Shown here: positions 22,750 through 33,600 of the stretch, in pieces
Layout: every line of letters begins with the position of its first letter
Numbering within the stretch: position 1 is the first letter of the stretch
Assembly: GCF_010093815.1 (NCBI RefSeq)
Contig: NW_022985560.1
Coordinates: forward strand, 1,113,501 to 1,177,500
DNA length: 64,000 nt
Direction of reading: 5' to 3'
Origin: Pseudovirgaria hyperparasitica
Lineage: Eukaryota; Ascomycota; Dothideomycetes; Acrospermales; Acrospermaceae
Notes under the pieces: generated by a model
Database searches by the model: none
Told to the model about the DNA's origin: nothing
Seen by the model: only the letters and a program-made list of their open reading frames with translations
Position numbers and translations under genes: made by a program

Positions 22750-24900
22750 AGATATAGTTAAGCTTATTAAGTTAGTATCTAACGTAGCTTCGCTTTCTTT
22801 AGTATAGGGGTTTTTATAGGGGGTGCTACTTAGGTTAGTCGCCGCTAGTTTACTTTTTACAATCCTCCTCCGTTTTACGGTATTAGACGGGTTAAGAAGG
22901 CTACCTTTAGGGGTGTTATCTCTGACTAGGCGCTTCTTTAGTATTTATTAAGGGGTGGTCCCCGTGCTCTCGGAGCTAGAGCTAGCGTCCTATAATAATA
23001 TTTAGTTATTCCCTTTCTAGTCTATAGGTCTAGGGGGATGTCCGTTATTAAGTCGTCGTAGGATTTCTACTTAAATTTACTTCTCCCTTTAAACTATCTT
23101 TTACGGGATAGTAGTTTTCGCGGTATAGCCGGCTCGGATAGCTACTATCTCTAGCTCTATCTTTTACCTTTCTTTAAGGATAATTACACGGGCCTATACC
23201 GCGTCCTTATCTTCTAGGAGGTCTACTAGTAGGGTAGTAAGATTACTCTTACTTAAACTCCGTGTATACTTCTTATAGCTCTATACTATAGGAGTAGGTG
23301 CGGGGGCTTTAGTCGTGGCTATTACCCTTAGTTTACGGGCTCTAGAGGGGGTTGCTTTTATCCCTCTAGACGTTTATTAAGTTAGGGTTTCTATATTAGG
23401 CCCCTTAGTAGCTATAGTATCTTTATAGATAGAGATAGAGAGACCTACCTCTCGGAAGAACGTAGTAATAGCTTAGGATAGAAGAGTGGACTTATTCTCC
23501 TTCGTTAGGCCGTGTTAAAAAATAGGTATTAGTATAGGCCGTATAGGTAGTTAGAGTTAGAGAGTCCTAGCCTTATCCGGCGCAGCCGGGGCTTAGCGAT
23601 TTTTAGGGTTACTAGCTCTCCCTACTTAGTCCGGTTCTCTCTAGTTAGGGGTCGCTATATCTTATATTAAATAGTTACCTATAGATATACTCGTGAGCTT
23701 TAAGGGGGTAGGGACTAGGTATCTTAGAGAGTGTATAGCGCGGCGCTTATTTATAAGTTCTATCTATAGCTTCTTAATAGGGTAGTTATTAGATCTAGCC
23801 GTATGGCCGTATTCCGAGTAGACTAGGCATTTTTCGCGGTTAGTTTCCTTATTATATAGTAATTTACTATACGGCCCGGAGTACCTCTCGCACTTAACGG
23901 GACTTATATACTAGGGTCCTTTATATCTATATACCTAGTAGTTAAGGCATTATACGTAGCGGGCGTAACTAATAAAAATTTATATCTAAACTTTAAGTCC
24001 TATCTAGAATACTAAGCCTAAGTTAAGGGTATTATTTACTAGGGTTAGGGAGGTAAAGGTAATAATAAGTATAGACCTCTACTTATTACTCGCCTTATCC
24101 TTAGTAAGCTATTCTATGTATAAGGCTTTAGCGTTAAGGCCGATTTAGGGGTTATTAAGAAGAAACCTTATAAGGGTTATAGTTTGCCGTGCGTGTCTAT
24201 TAGAGAGGACGTCTTTTATAGGGATACCGTAGAGTATGATAGCGTACGTGTCTTCGAGCGTATATACCTTTTATATTAGGGTCCCTTCTAGCTAGGCTAT
24301 GGTAAAGGCTTCGAGGAGTAGGTGTAGCTATATACTAATGGATATCTTAATGGCTATAACCCCCTCTAGGGACGTCGTGTATATCTCGAGGTCTCCGGAG
24401 GCGAGGATACGTCCTCTATTAATAGTTACTTAGATACTCTAGTACTCGAGTACTTGGTTAATAGTAGAGTATAGGGTCGCTTTCTTCTCTATACTCTTAA
24501 GTAGAGATAATACGGTTTTATTTCTAATGCGGATCCGGACCTTAAGAGTATTAGACTTAACTAGGGCGGTATTCTAGGGGATATGTACGTGGGTTAGGAT
24601 TACTTAGATAGCGTTAATTAGTTGGTTAATATCTTAAGTCTTATAGGTTAGTCTTCCGTTAAAGGCTTCTTCAGTCCCTTCTACTATTACTAGTGTTAGG
24701 TATCCGTTCTATCTATATAGAGAGTTCTATCTACGTAATAATTTAATAGGATAGAAGATAGAGTTAATAAGGGTAGCTAAGACGCTAATAGTATATTTCT
24801 TAGATAAGTAGCCTTAGTAGTATACCCGTAGCTACTAGTAGTAAGTATCTAAAGTGGTTACTTATTAAAGTAGTATCATAGAAGAGTCTAAATTAGTCTC
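22750..24900 (-). pseudogene. LINE ORF1 (gag-like) remnant with zinc-knuckle region
   Basis: Limits are approximate. The element-strand translation keeps spaced Cys/Tyr positions with SPVKCERYSGPY and REKCLVYSEYGHTA near 23,800-23,900. This is the pattern of CCHC knuckles in which some cysteine codons were changed by RIP. Such proteins bind the LINE RNA. The frame is interrupted many times. Confidence 0.65.
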
Positions 24901-24939
24901 TAAACGAGGCTATTTCTACGGAATTAGCGGCGGCGATAT

Positions 24940-25084
24940 GGTAACGCGTGTGTCTGGGGGCAAAACACGTATTAATGGGTAGCTGAGCCTCTTGCAAGAA
25001 TTATTGGGCTTGTTTAGGACGTGAAAACGTGTCGTAGAAGTGTGGAATTCTAAAAAATGAGTTTCGCGTGAGAATGATGTTTTC
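24940..25084 (-). other. Unmutated 5' tip of the LINE insertion
   Basis: This segment lies inside the target-site duplication but has normal CpA/TpG content (e.g. GTGTCTGGGGGCAAAACACG), unlike the RIP-saturated sequence left of it. It is read as the element's 5' UTR, or as filler added at the 5' junction. Confidence 0.6.
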
Positions 25085-25102
25085 TTCCTTAATCTGGTTG
25101 GT
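25085..25102. repeat. Target-site duplication, right copy
   Basis: TTCCTTAATCTGGTTGGT, an exact match to 17431-17448. Ordinary host-like sequence follows (ATCATGGATGGG). Confidence 0.88.
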
Positions 25103-28100
25103 ATCATGGATGGGAGTCCAAAACGCCCAGGCGACGTCGTCGACTCGACAGCACGTCGTCCATGGTGCTCGAGCCCCAAGCCTCTCAACAAAGAATCCTC
25201 CGGCCAAGCTGCCAACGGGCAGTGGTGCAATGCAGATAACATTGTCAGATGACCAAGATGCTGCTGCTATACAGATACCACACAGATAATACCGCTGTGC
25301 CTGGTTCTTTGGCTTGAAACACTGATCAAAATCCATCCTGCCCATCCCCAAAGGGGCGTAGTGAAGCGAGCGAGCTGCAGTCCCTTTAGACTACTACTGC
25401 CGTGGGCCCCTCAAGACTCAACGCTCGCCTTAACCCAGCACCAAAGTGGAATAATGAATGCTCATAATGGCGACGGTGCAGTCCCGTGCCGCAAAAAGGT
25501 GATCCGACTGGAAACTAAGTGGTTATTTGTCTGGCTCTGGTATAGAGGATTCGCGAATAGGCCGAGACCAGGGCCATCTTTTGTCCACGCCACAAGGTCT
25601 TTGTCGGGCCAGCTCGGTGCCTCCGGGCCGAAGAAGAACCAAATAATTTCATGATACGCGCGACACGAAGGGACGCTACACGAGTACTGTATGCGCTGAA
25701 GTAGAATAGGACGACGAGCTGCGGAGCACGGCGCCGTTGTGAGGCTCGTCGGTCTGGTCTTGAACGAGGCGTGACGCGTGGATTCAAGGAAAACAATAGT
25801 TTTTTACCGCTTCAACCGTGATGATCGACTCGATATCAGCTTTCTCAGCATGGATCCCTTCGCAAGACGACGAGACACGGACGTCTGATTTGCGTCCAGG
25901 ATGCTGTGCGAATGCGAGATTGAGATAGGACTCATTAGAGTGCAAATGGCCGACACGGAACAATATCTGTGTGAAGAATGCGCACTGTGAGGAGGCTAAA
26001 CGTGGAGCCGCACAGGACACGCGGCCGAGATTGAGGGTGGGTTTGCAAGCAAGTTCAGCATAAAGCCAAGGCCACGCATGATGGAGATGGACCAATTCAT
26101 GGTCTTGTCGGAGGGCCTGACGAGGTCTGTGGTTCGTCGGTTTGTGGTGAATGTTATTGTTGTTGTTGTTAGAGAATTGCTGTGATGGTGGATTTCAAGG
26201 TTCCTGCCGAGCCGTCGCACACACGAGAGACAGAAATGGATATCACGTGCAGAATCTATTATATCTTTCCAAAAAATGGCTCTCATCGACAGGGCGAGAG
26301 GACGATCCAGTTCATTATCATGCACGTAAAAACATGTCGGTCCTCTGTAGACCTCAAGAAGCAAGTTCGCCGCCACCACGTAGCGGTGCGTCAAATCTGC
26401 AGTGTAGATCTAGGGACCGGGAATGGTTGTGTACTGTACATAGCCCTCACAGGACAGGACAGGACAGGAGAGGACAGGATGCTGACGTCAACACAAAAGC
26501 AAACAAGTAGTACTATGTACGCATCTTCGACCGAGACAAGCCCCCCAAGAGACCATCCCATTCCCATCCAATCAATGAATCCTTCAAGTCTTTCCTAAGA
26601 CGGGAGGAAGTCCTCAGACAAAAAAAGAAAAAATGAATAAGAAAAAAGCAACGACAGCATTGCCAGATGCGACCATGATTCAGACGAACATGTTCACAAA
26701 ACGGGAGGCAGGAGGCGGGCTCTGCCTGTTTCATGTTGCTCCCTTGGGACTATCTGAGTCGTTCTCGAAGCATGCAGGAGGAGACATAAATAATTATTAG
26801 CTTCAACCTTTTCGACACGTCCGTATTAACACGAGATTAAGTCTAGCAGCAATGCGCCTCTGAGGTAGCTGGTACCATCTTCTTATGACAAAGCGTCACC
26901 AGACCACCACTGGCAGACCGATATCGTGGCCGGTACGGTACGTAGGGCTCGTAGCACACACACACACGCACACACATACACACAATCTGGGAAACGGCCA
27001 AAGCGGTGGCTGATCTCAAGATGGGGTCTCAGATGGTCTCAGATGGGCAGATGGTCCTACCGTCATCGTCGTTGTCAGGACTCTCTCAGGGCTGACTATC
27101 TCATCTCACACGCCGTCCGCCACAAAATGGATGCGCACGGAGCAAGAACGCCATCGTCTTTTTCATCATACCCCACATTTCATCTCTCGACGGTTTCTAT
27201 TCCGGGATGACCCTGGTTTCAAGAGCGAACAAAAGATCTTTTGAGGTTCATGGGCCGTTGGATGGTCAGGACAGGGCATATGCATATAACGCACACGCCA
27301 GACGATGAATGGGATCCACTTTCCGAAACTCACGCTCGGAACGGAGTCGAGCTCAGGCGTGCAAGGAGTCAACATGTGTGTGTGTGGGAGGTGGAGCGGC
27401 AGAGAATTCTGCAACACCCCGGCCCTAGGTACGTACCCTTACAAAGCAGCATCACATCACCAGGACTACCATCAAGACATACAAGGAGGCACGTCCACCC
27501 CCGCGCTCAGATCGGCACAGGCAGCAGACGACGCCACGCGAGGTGGCTGACTTGTCCGGCATATATGAAAGACAAGACTGCTGTTTTTAAATAGAAAGAT
27601 GTCTGGGGGCAACTTGGTGGCTTGCAGGAGGCGAGGTCGGCAGTCGTCGTCGTGGTCGGAGAAGCAGCTCGATTTGATTGTACATCCGAGCTGCCACGCG
27701 AACGAGAGACATGATGCGGCGTAGGTAGAATGGAATGGGGCAGAAAGTGTGGAGGACAGGGCCGTATAGACAGATTCTACAGATATGAGGGCGGCACACG
27801 CACACATCAGCCGGCGCCGGACCGGTACTTGGACATAGCCCTGGAGGAAGGCCTGAAAGTGAACCTGGGCCGGCAGGGAAATGAGTCCATGTGTGTTTGT
27901 GAGTGTGTGCTGTAAGAATGTATGTGTGGTGAGTGTATGGTGTGTGTGTGGTGTGTGTGTGGTAGGGACGAGTCATGAGGAGTGGTGACATGTTCCATCA
28001 AATCTGAGCCGGCGCCCCCAAGGTTGCCGGGAGTCGCCAAAAGCGGGTGGGCTGGAAGTGCCTGAAGTGCCTGTTTTGCCAGTGGACGGTGCCTGAGTCT

Positions 28101-30660
28101 GGGCTGACCTGCCCACGACTTGTCTGGGGGGGAGTTTTCGGCGTTGTCGTCCAGCTGCTGTTCCCTTCCCGAGCTGCCACCAGGACCCCCCCCCCTCCTC
28201 CTCCGCCAAAGCCCAATAACATCAACCCAGAGAAGTTGCAAGGTCGGTGCAAGGTGCAAGGTGGCGCACATATCCAGCATTCTAGCATCCTTCTAGGGCT
28301 TCACGCCAGGCATCCCCGGTCCTCTCGTCCCTCCTTAATTCTCCGTCCAACGCAGAAGTCTGCCCAATAACACGACTGAACGATCCACGACTCATGAACT
28401 GCTGCTGCTAACAAGTAAGTGTTCTATACTACGTACGCAGGTACAGCACTGCCGATAGTATATTAAGAAGCCCTGAGTGGAGGAAAGCGGACAAGGGGGG
28501 GTGGGAAGAGAGAAGTGGGCGAAGCGGCCGAAGCAGGGAATGACTGGGTCAACACAGCAGCGGTCAGTGTGGACAGTGGTCAGTGACGAGGTTTGGAGGA
28601 GCAGCGTACGGATCGTGCTCCGGCTGCTCAGATTCGATCGTATTCGGATTCCAATGTATCATCTTATTGCGCTTCACCAAAACCCATCTTTCCTGATGTC
28701 GAAGTAAAAACATGCACATGAGAATTGATGGAAGGCCAGCCGACGAGTACTGACCGAGCGGGGAGGGGGCAATATTTCCCCATGTATTGATCCATCGATT
28801 CTAGCAATTCATGAGTCCATGAATCCATGCGAGTCTGCTGCAGCCCTGGCAATGATCTGTGCAGTTGGGCAACGCGTTATTCGAATTCCTGGCATCACAA
28901 ACACGTGCAAATATGCAATAGATAGAGACACGCCCTATGACTTTGGGCAGGCATACTGTACCTATCAGCAGCTATCATCCATCCCATCACCAATATCGTG
29001 CCGTCTATCGACGACACGAGGAGACTAACACCACCTGTAGATGTTAGTCTCATACGTGATCAGCATTTTACCAATTCAGATCTATGGCGTATCCTGTCCC
29101 AAGCGCACTGTGCTGCAAATCTCCTCGTGTGCGCCATCTCCGCCTCTACCTCTCTGCCTTAATGCTCTCTTTCCTCACTACACACTGCCCACTCTGTCGC
29201 ACCACAATACCACATGCATGTCAGGATCCGGTCCACGCCTATTTAGTTATATCCTCTCAACTCAACTCACTTTTCGTCCTGGCCCGCATGACAAAGCCTG
29301 CATCTAGTACGCTAGCCAATTGGAGAGAAGTACGAGATTTTGGGGGGGTGGGCTTGCTGCAGCACACACACAGCTAATCAACGACGTTGGCTTTGCCATC
29401 CTGTTCTCCCCCCCCTAAATCCTTCGAAAATCTGCCGCCTCGCTCGCTGATTGGTCCGTATCCCCCCATTCTTCACTCCCTCATGAAAAAACCTTTTAGC
29501 TGCACTGCACGCACTCTCACACTCTGCCAAAAGGCGGTGATAGAGTCGCCAGCACATACACGGTATTTGTTGTAGGAGGAGAATCCGAGCACTATTACAC
29601 CCACATATCCCCACACATACATCCCTTCCTGCATGCATGCAGCAATTCTCAAATCCAGCATTTTCACTTCAAAATCTTAATTATGGGCCCCCCTTCTCAA
29701 CCCCACCTGCGACCTCCTGCAGATGCTGTCTTCAAACACGGCCTGCAGACTCTCCATGGAACGAACATACATACATACTCCTCATGCAGTACTGTCATCA
29801 TCGTCGTCATGTTTTCATCATCATTAAACGACGTCTTCTCTGATGGAGTGGCAGATGCGCCATGAAATACTTGCTGATGATGCGTGAACTCGGAATACTA
29901 TCCCCATAACCACAATCATACACAGCCCAATTCTCAAACTCCCCTCCTCAACCATCTCCACCACGTTCCTAAGCTCCTAACATCGATGCCCATGTTTCGT
30001 TCCTCCGTTCGTGCGTGCAGCTGCGTGCGTGTCCTCCCATCCGGGCCGAAAGACTTTGTCCTGGATCTAGGGTGTTCAGGCCCTATCCTATCTATCTAAC
30101 TAAATGCCCCTCATCGAATGATATCCTGATAGCTCATGGCAATATCGCATCTCTGCACTGCACTCGAATCACCCCACATGACGGCAGTAAGAGCAACAAG
30201 CAATAGTGACAGTACGTAACAGCAGCAGTAGTAACAGTAAACACCATCATCCTTCTCCGATACGGCCTCCAGCTACCTACCAAGGCTACCTAGGCTAGCT
30301 GGACTCCATGGAGCATCTGCCAGTGACAGTCGGACAAGATACGATGAGTAAGCAAACACTCTCAAGCACTCAGCCTGTCCGCCTAGGTGAGTAGCTTCTC
30401 CTCCAGCGCCAACTCACATGACCGTCCGACGCTGCACGAATCCATGCACGTCGCCCATGTCCTCCTCCCTGTAATTAATTAGTCCACAGGCTTGTCTACC
30501 TAGTCCCAATCCCAGTCCCAGTCCTACTACTCCCAGTCCTCCTCCTACCACAGTACACACCCCTACTTCTCAGGTAGTCCTGGTTCGGATTTGCGCATCC
30601 CCGTCCGCGACCCGCCGCCGCCGTGCGCCGCGCTCGCATCTCCGCGTTTATTTCATTTAG
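25103..30660. other. Gene-desert block 1 (distal WOPR upstream side)
   Basis: No gene is supported; frames are short and low-complexity. Simple repeats: GGACA pentamer at 26449-26479, CA repeat at 26955-26984, GT-rich tract at 27895-27964, a run of about 11 C followed by TCC repeats at 28186-28205, and CCCAGTC/CCTCCTAC units at about 30505-30550. The sequence is not RIP-mutated. It may hold distal regulatory sequence or noncoding transcripts (inference). Confidence 0.5.
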
Positions 30661-33600
30661 CGGGGTCCGGTGTGGGAATACGCTGTAATACTGCAGTGCT
30701 GCGCACGACGAATCAGGTAATCCGGGAATGCGTACGTGAGACCTGAGTGAGGAGGTGAGGGAGTGAGTAAGCAGGTACGTACGTAGGTACGAGTACTATG
30801 TACCTGGGTAAGCACGTGATTGCTCGGATTCGTGATGAGATGGGAAGGATTCATTATGCTGTATTTAATTAATTATTCTCATCTTATTCCTGGGCAAGGG
30901 AGGTTGCCAATCGGCTCGTTGCGCATCGCGTGGGTTTGTTTGTCTACTGCCTGTCTGTCTACTACTTGTCCACTGTCATGTGTTTGTCTGTCAGTCTGTC
31001 TGCCTGTCAAAAGCCCCCTTACCTCATACGACAACAATAACAACCATAAACAACCGCCTAAACTAACCAAAAACAACCCGCACGCCATGAATCAGCAAAC
31101 CCCAAATCTGCCCTATCTGCCGTATCCGCCAAATCTTCCCCGTGAAATTAATTAAAAAAGTGCTTGGCTTCGGCCTCGATTCCGACCGTTATTTTCTGTA
31201 TCGGTTTCGCTAATTAGCGCCTCTCTATCTGTCCTCGCTATCTCTATCTATCTCCCGACTTTCTATCTCCCATACAAACCACACACAAACCACCCGTCTG
31301 GACCGTCTGGGGGGCATACAACACCATAATCTGGGGGCGAGTTGCCAGTCTTTGGTACGGACTAGGTGACTACGTGACTAACTAGCTGATTGATTAATTG
31401 AGTGGTTAAATTGATATTCCCCGGGAGTTTTGTGTGGTGGTCGTCGTCTATGGCTTACCCCGGAGTTTTTAGTCGCGATTTGCCGCTGCCGCTGCTGGAG
31501 GGCCTGGAATTGATTCTTGCTGTGGTGGTTGATGGGTGCGGGTTGAGTGCTGAGTCTAGGCAGGTAGTCAGTCGGGCAGTAATCTGATGTCCTGGAAAAG
31601 TGCAGATCGAGCAGAAACACGGGCAGCAGTCACTTTCTACTCCCTCTCTCTCTCTCTCGATCTTCATCCCCATCTTCCGCTCTTAGATCACGAAGGCGTC
31701 AGGCCAGTCTCACTGCAGTAGTTCACACGACTAGCGATCAGTCAGTCACTTACTCACTCCCGTCGTGCTGCCTAACCTAACCTCCATACCCTACTAACCT
31801 ACTAAATGACCTACTAACCTCCCTCCCTCCCTCCATGATAACCCAACAACCACAAACCGCAACCAATTCAGCCCCATGGGTAGCTCCTCCTCCTCCACCA
31901 TCCACCACCCTCCATCTCATCCCATCCATCCATGCCCCGGAATACGCTCCGGGAGAGATGCTAAGCTAACTAACTAACGAAGCAAGCCATCGTTCACGCC
32001 CTACGGCCTCGGCCTCGGCCTCGACTCCGCCTGGCCATCTTTAGCATCGACATCGACATCAGCAACACGAATAGAAAATTTGGTACGCTATTTTCTTGTT
32101 CATCTCGGGTTTTTTGTTAGAGGTATCTCCTTGTCTGATCACTGCTGCTTTGGGGGAGGAGGTTGAGTGACTGGGAGGCCTGGTTTGGGAATGGTTTGGG
32201 TATAGTGCTTATGATAAGGTGTATTCGTGCCTTAGGCTGCAATGTGGTGGGAAGCAGTTCTCGGTGCCTTAGGCTGCAGCAATGCTTTAGCTTTTGCCTT
32301 GCTGATGATCAGTGATCTCCCTGATGATGATCCACTACTTGCACGACGTCTTGCACGACATCTGCAGCGAATGTGAAGATGGCGTCATCTCCTGTTGGGC
32401 TGCATTCTGGAGTCATGCCAAAGATTGCTTACTTGAGAGTCGCGTCCTGGGAAGAAACTTACAAAGCAAAGATGATACACGGTACCTTGGTAGTAGGTGA
32501 GTAATGTGCATAACAGCTCCCGACACATGATTAGCCAAACCACTGAGAACTCGCGGCGCAGGGATAATATGCTCGTCTTCGGCTTCGTCTTCGCCATCGT
32601 CACAATTCTCTTGGTCGAGTTTTGTGCTGTGTCAGTAGGTCGGAGACCTCGACACGGGCACTGGACAGTCATCGCGCACGAGCGACTCATGCCAGTACAA
32701 GTGTACAACTTTGCGATGCATGTCTGTTTTCTGACTGGCACGGAGATGGATGGGTCTAGGACAAGACGCTGTCTGTTTATGCTTGTGTTCTGACTGTTCG
32801 CTGGTGTCAACACAATATCAATATTACAGCATGAAAGGCTTAGAGATCGACATGCCGTGGCAAGCCTCCATTCGCATTCGCCTTCAACATCCATCGCAAG
32901 TCGTCGTTTCAGCCAGGCACGTCGCATCTTCACGCTCAACCACACCGTCGCCTCCCATCACATCTCGTGCTTCTCGCAGCAGCAATGCTCACTCCCAGCT
33001 ATCTCCGAGACGGCAGACTGAGACATGCTGCGAATCACTAGTGGAGGGTGGTGGCTTGAGCGGAGGGGGCAATGGGCAGTGAGGAGTAAGCAGTGAGGGA
33101 GGGAGTAGGAGTAGTAGGCGGCGGATCCGAGGTTCCCTGCCTCACACGCGAGCGCATAGACGCCAGATCTGCATCTCACAGATCCGACTATCCAACGTGA
33201 TGGGTGATGGACGATGGGTGATCGCCACGAGTCGAACGTTCTCATGGCGCTGCTTCTTGTCCGTGCGCCCCATCACGTTCTGCTGGTGCTATGGCTGCTC
33301 ACTGCTGTTGTCTACATGTCTGGTGCGGTCGCGGGTCCCAGCACCACCGGCCAGCACGGGGCTCCCGATGCGCATCGCGGAGGCAATAGCTTGTCCGCCT
33401 ACCTCACAGTCCGCTCTTGTCTGTCTGTCCCTGATCATGCTCTCGACAACACGTCGAAGATGCGGACATTCCTGTTCGCTCAGACGACTTGTCTATCGAT
33501 TCTACTAATGTGGACTGTCACTATTATGGCTGGATGTCACCAGCAGCAGGGATCCCTCCCTCCAGGGCCGACAGAGCAGGCGGTCAGTCTGGTATCTCAT

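Larger units (their letters stand above)
17449..25084 (-). mobile_element. RIP-degraded LINE (non-LTR retrotransposon, Tad1/I-like)
   Basis: A 7,636-bp insertion between two exact 18-bp direct repeats, with the element's 5' end on the right. It ends on the left in a short TTGG-type repeat (CCAA on the element strand). Reading the minus strand gives a LINE order. First are nucleic-acid-binding knuckle remnants near 23,800-24,000. Next come endonuclease remnants with DFNTRYKD near 22,040-22,080. Reverse transcriptase follows, with ISSAFDHVSHLRLL near 20,640-20,695, GSLLSPVLFILYN near 20,450-20,500 and DDV near 20,391-20,402. An RNase H remnant (GIEGNEYID) is near 19,200. The sequence is saturated with TpA, especially TAG, and poor in CpA/TpG on both strands from about 17,480 to 24,930, the RIP pattern of ascomycetes. 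It has dozens of in-frame stops and is inactive. No LTRs are seen. Confidence 0.92.

Noticed and set aside
17449-25084. Host genes or an LTR element inside the AT-shifted block
   Set aside because: Motif order is endonuclease, reverse transcriptase, RNase H, with no terminal repeats beyond the short target-site duplication. This is a LINE and heavily RIP-mutated.
28876-28896. tRNA-like B-box (ATTCGAATTC)
   Set aside because: No matching acceptor stem, A box or anticodon arm could be placed around it.
32575-32793. Short frame with a hydrophobic start (MLVFGFVFAIVTILLVEF)
   Set aside because: Only about 70 codons, no further domain, and the opposite strand gives an equally long frame; likely chance.
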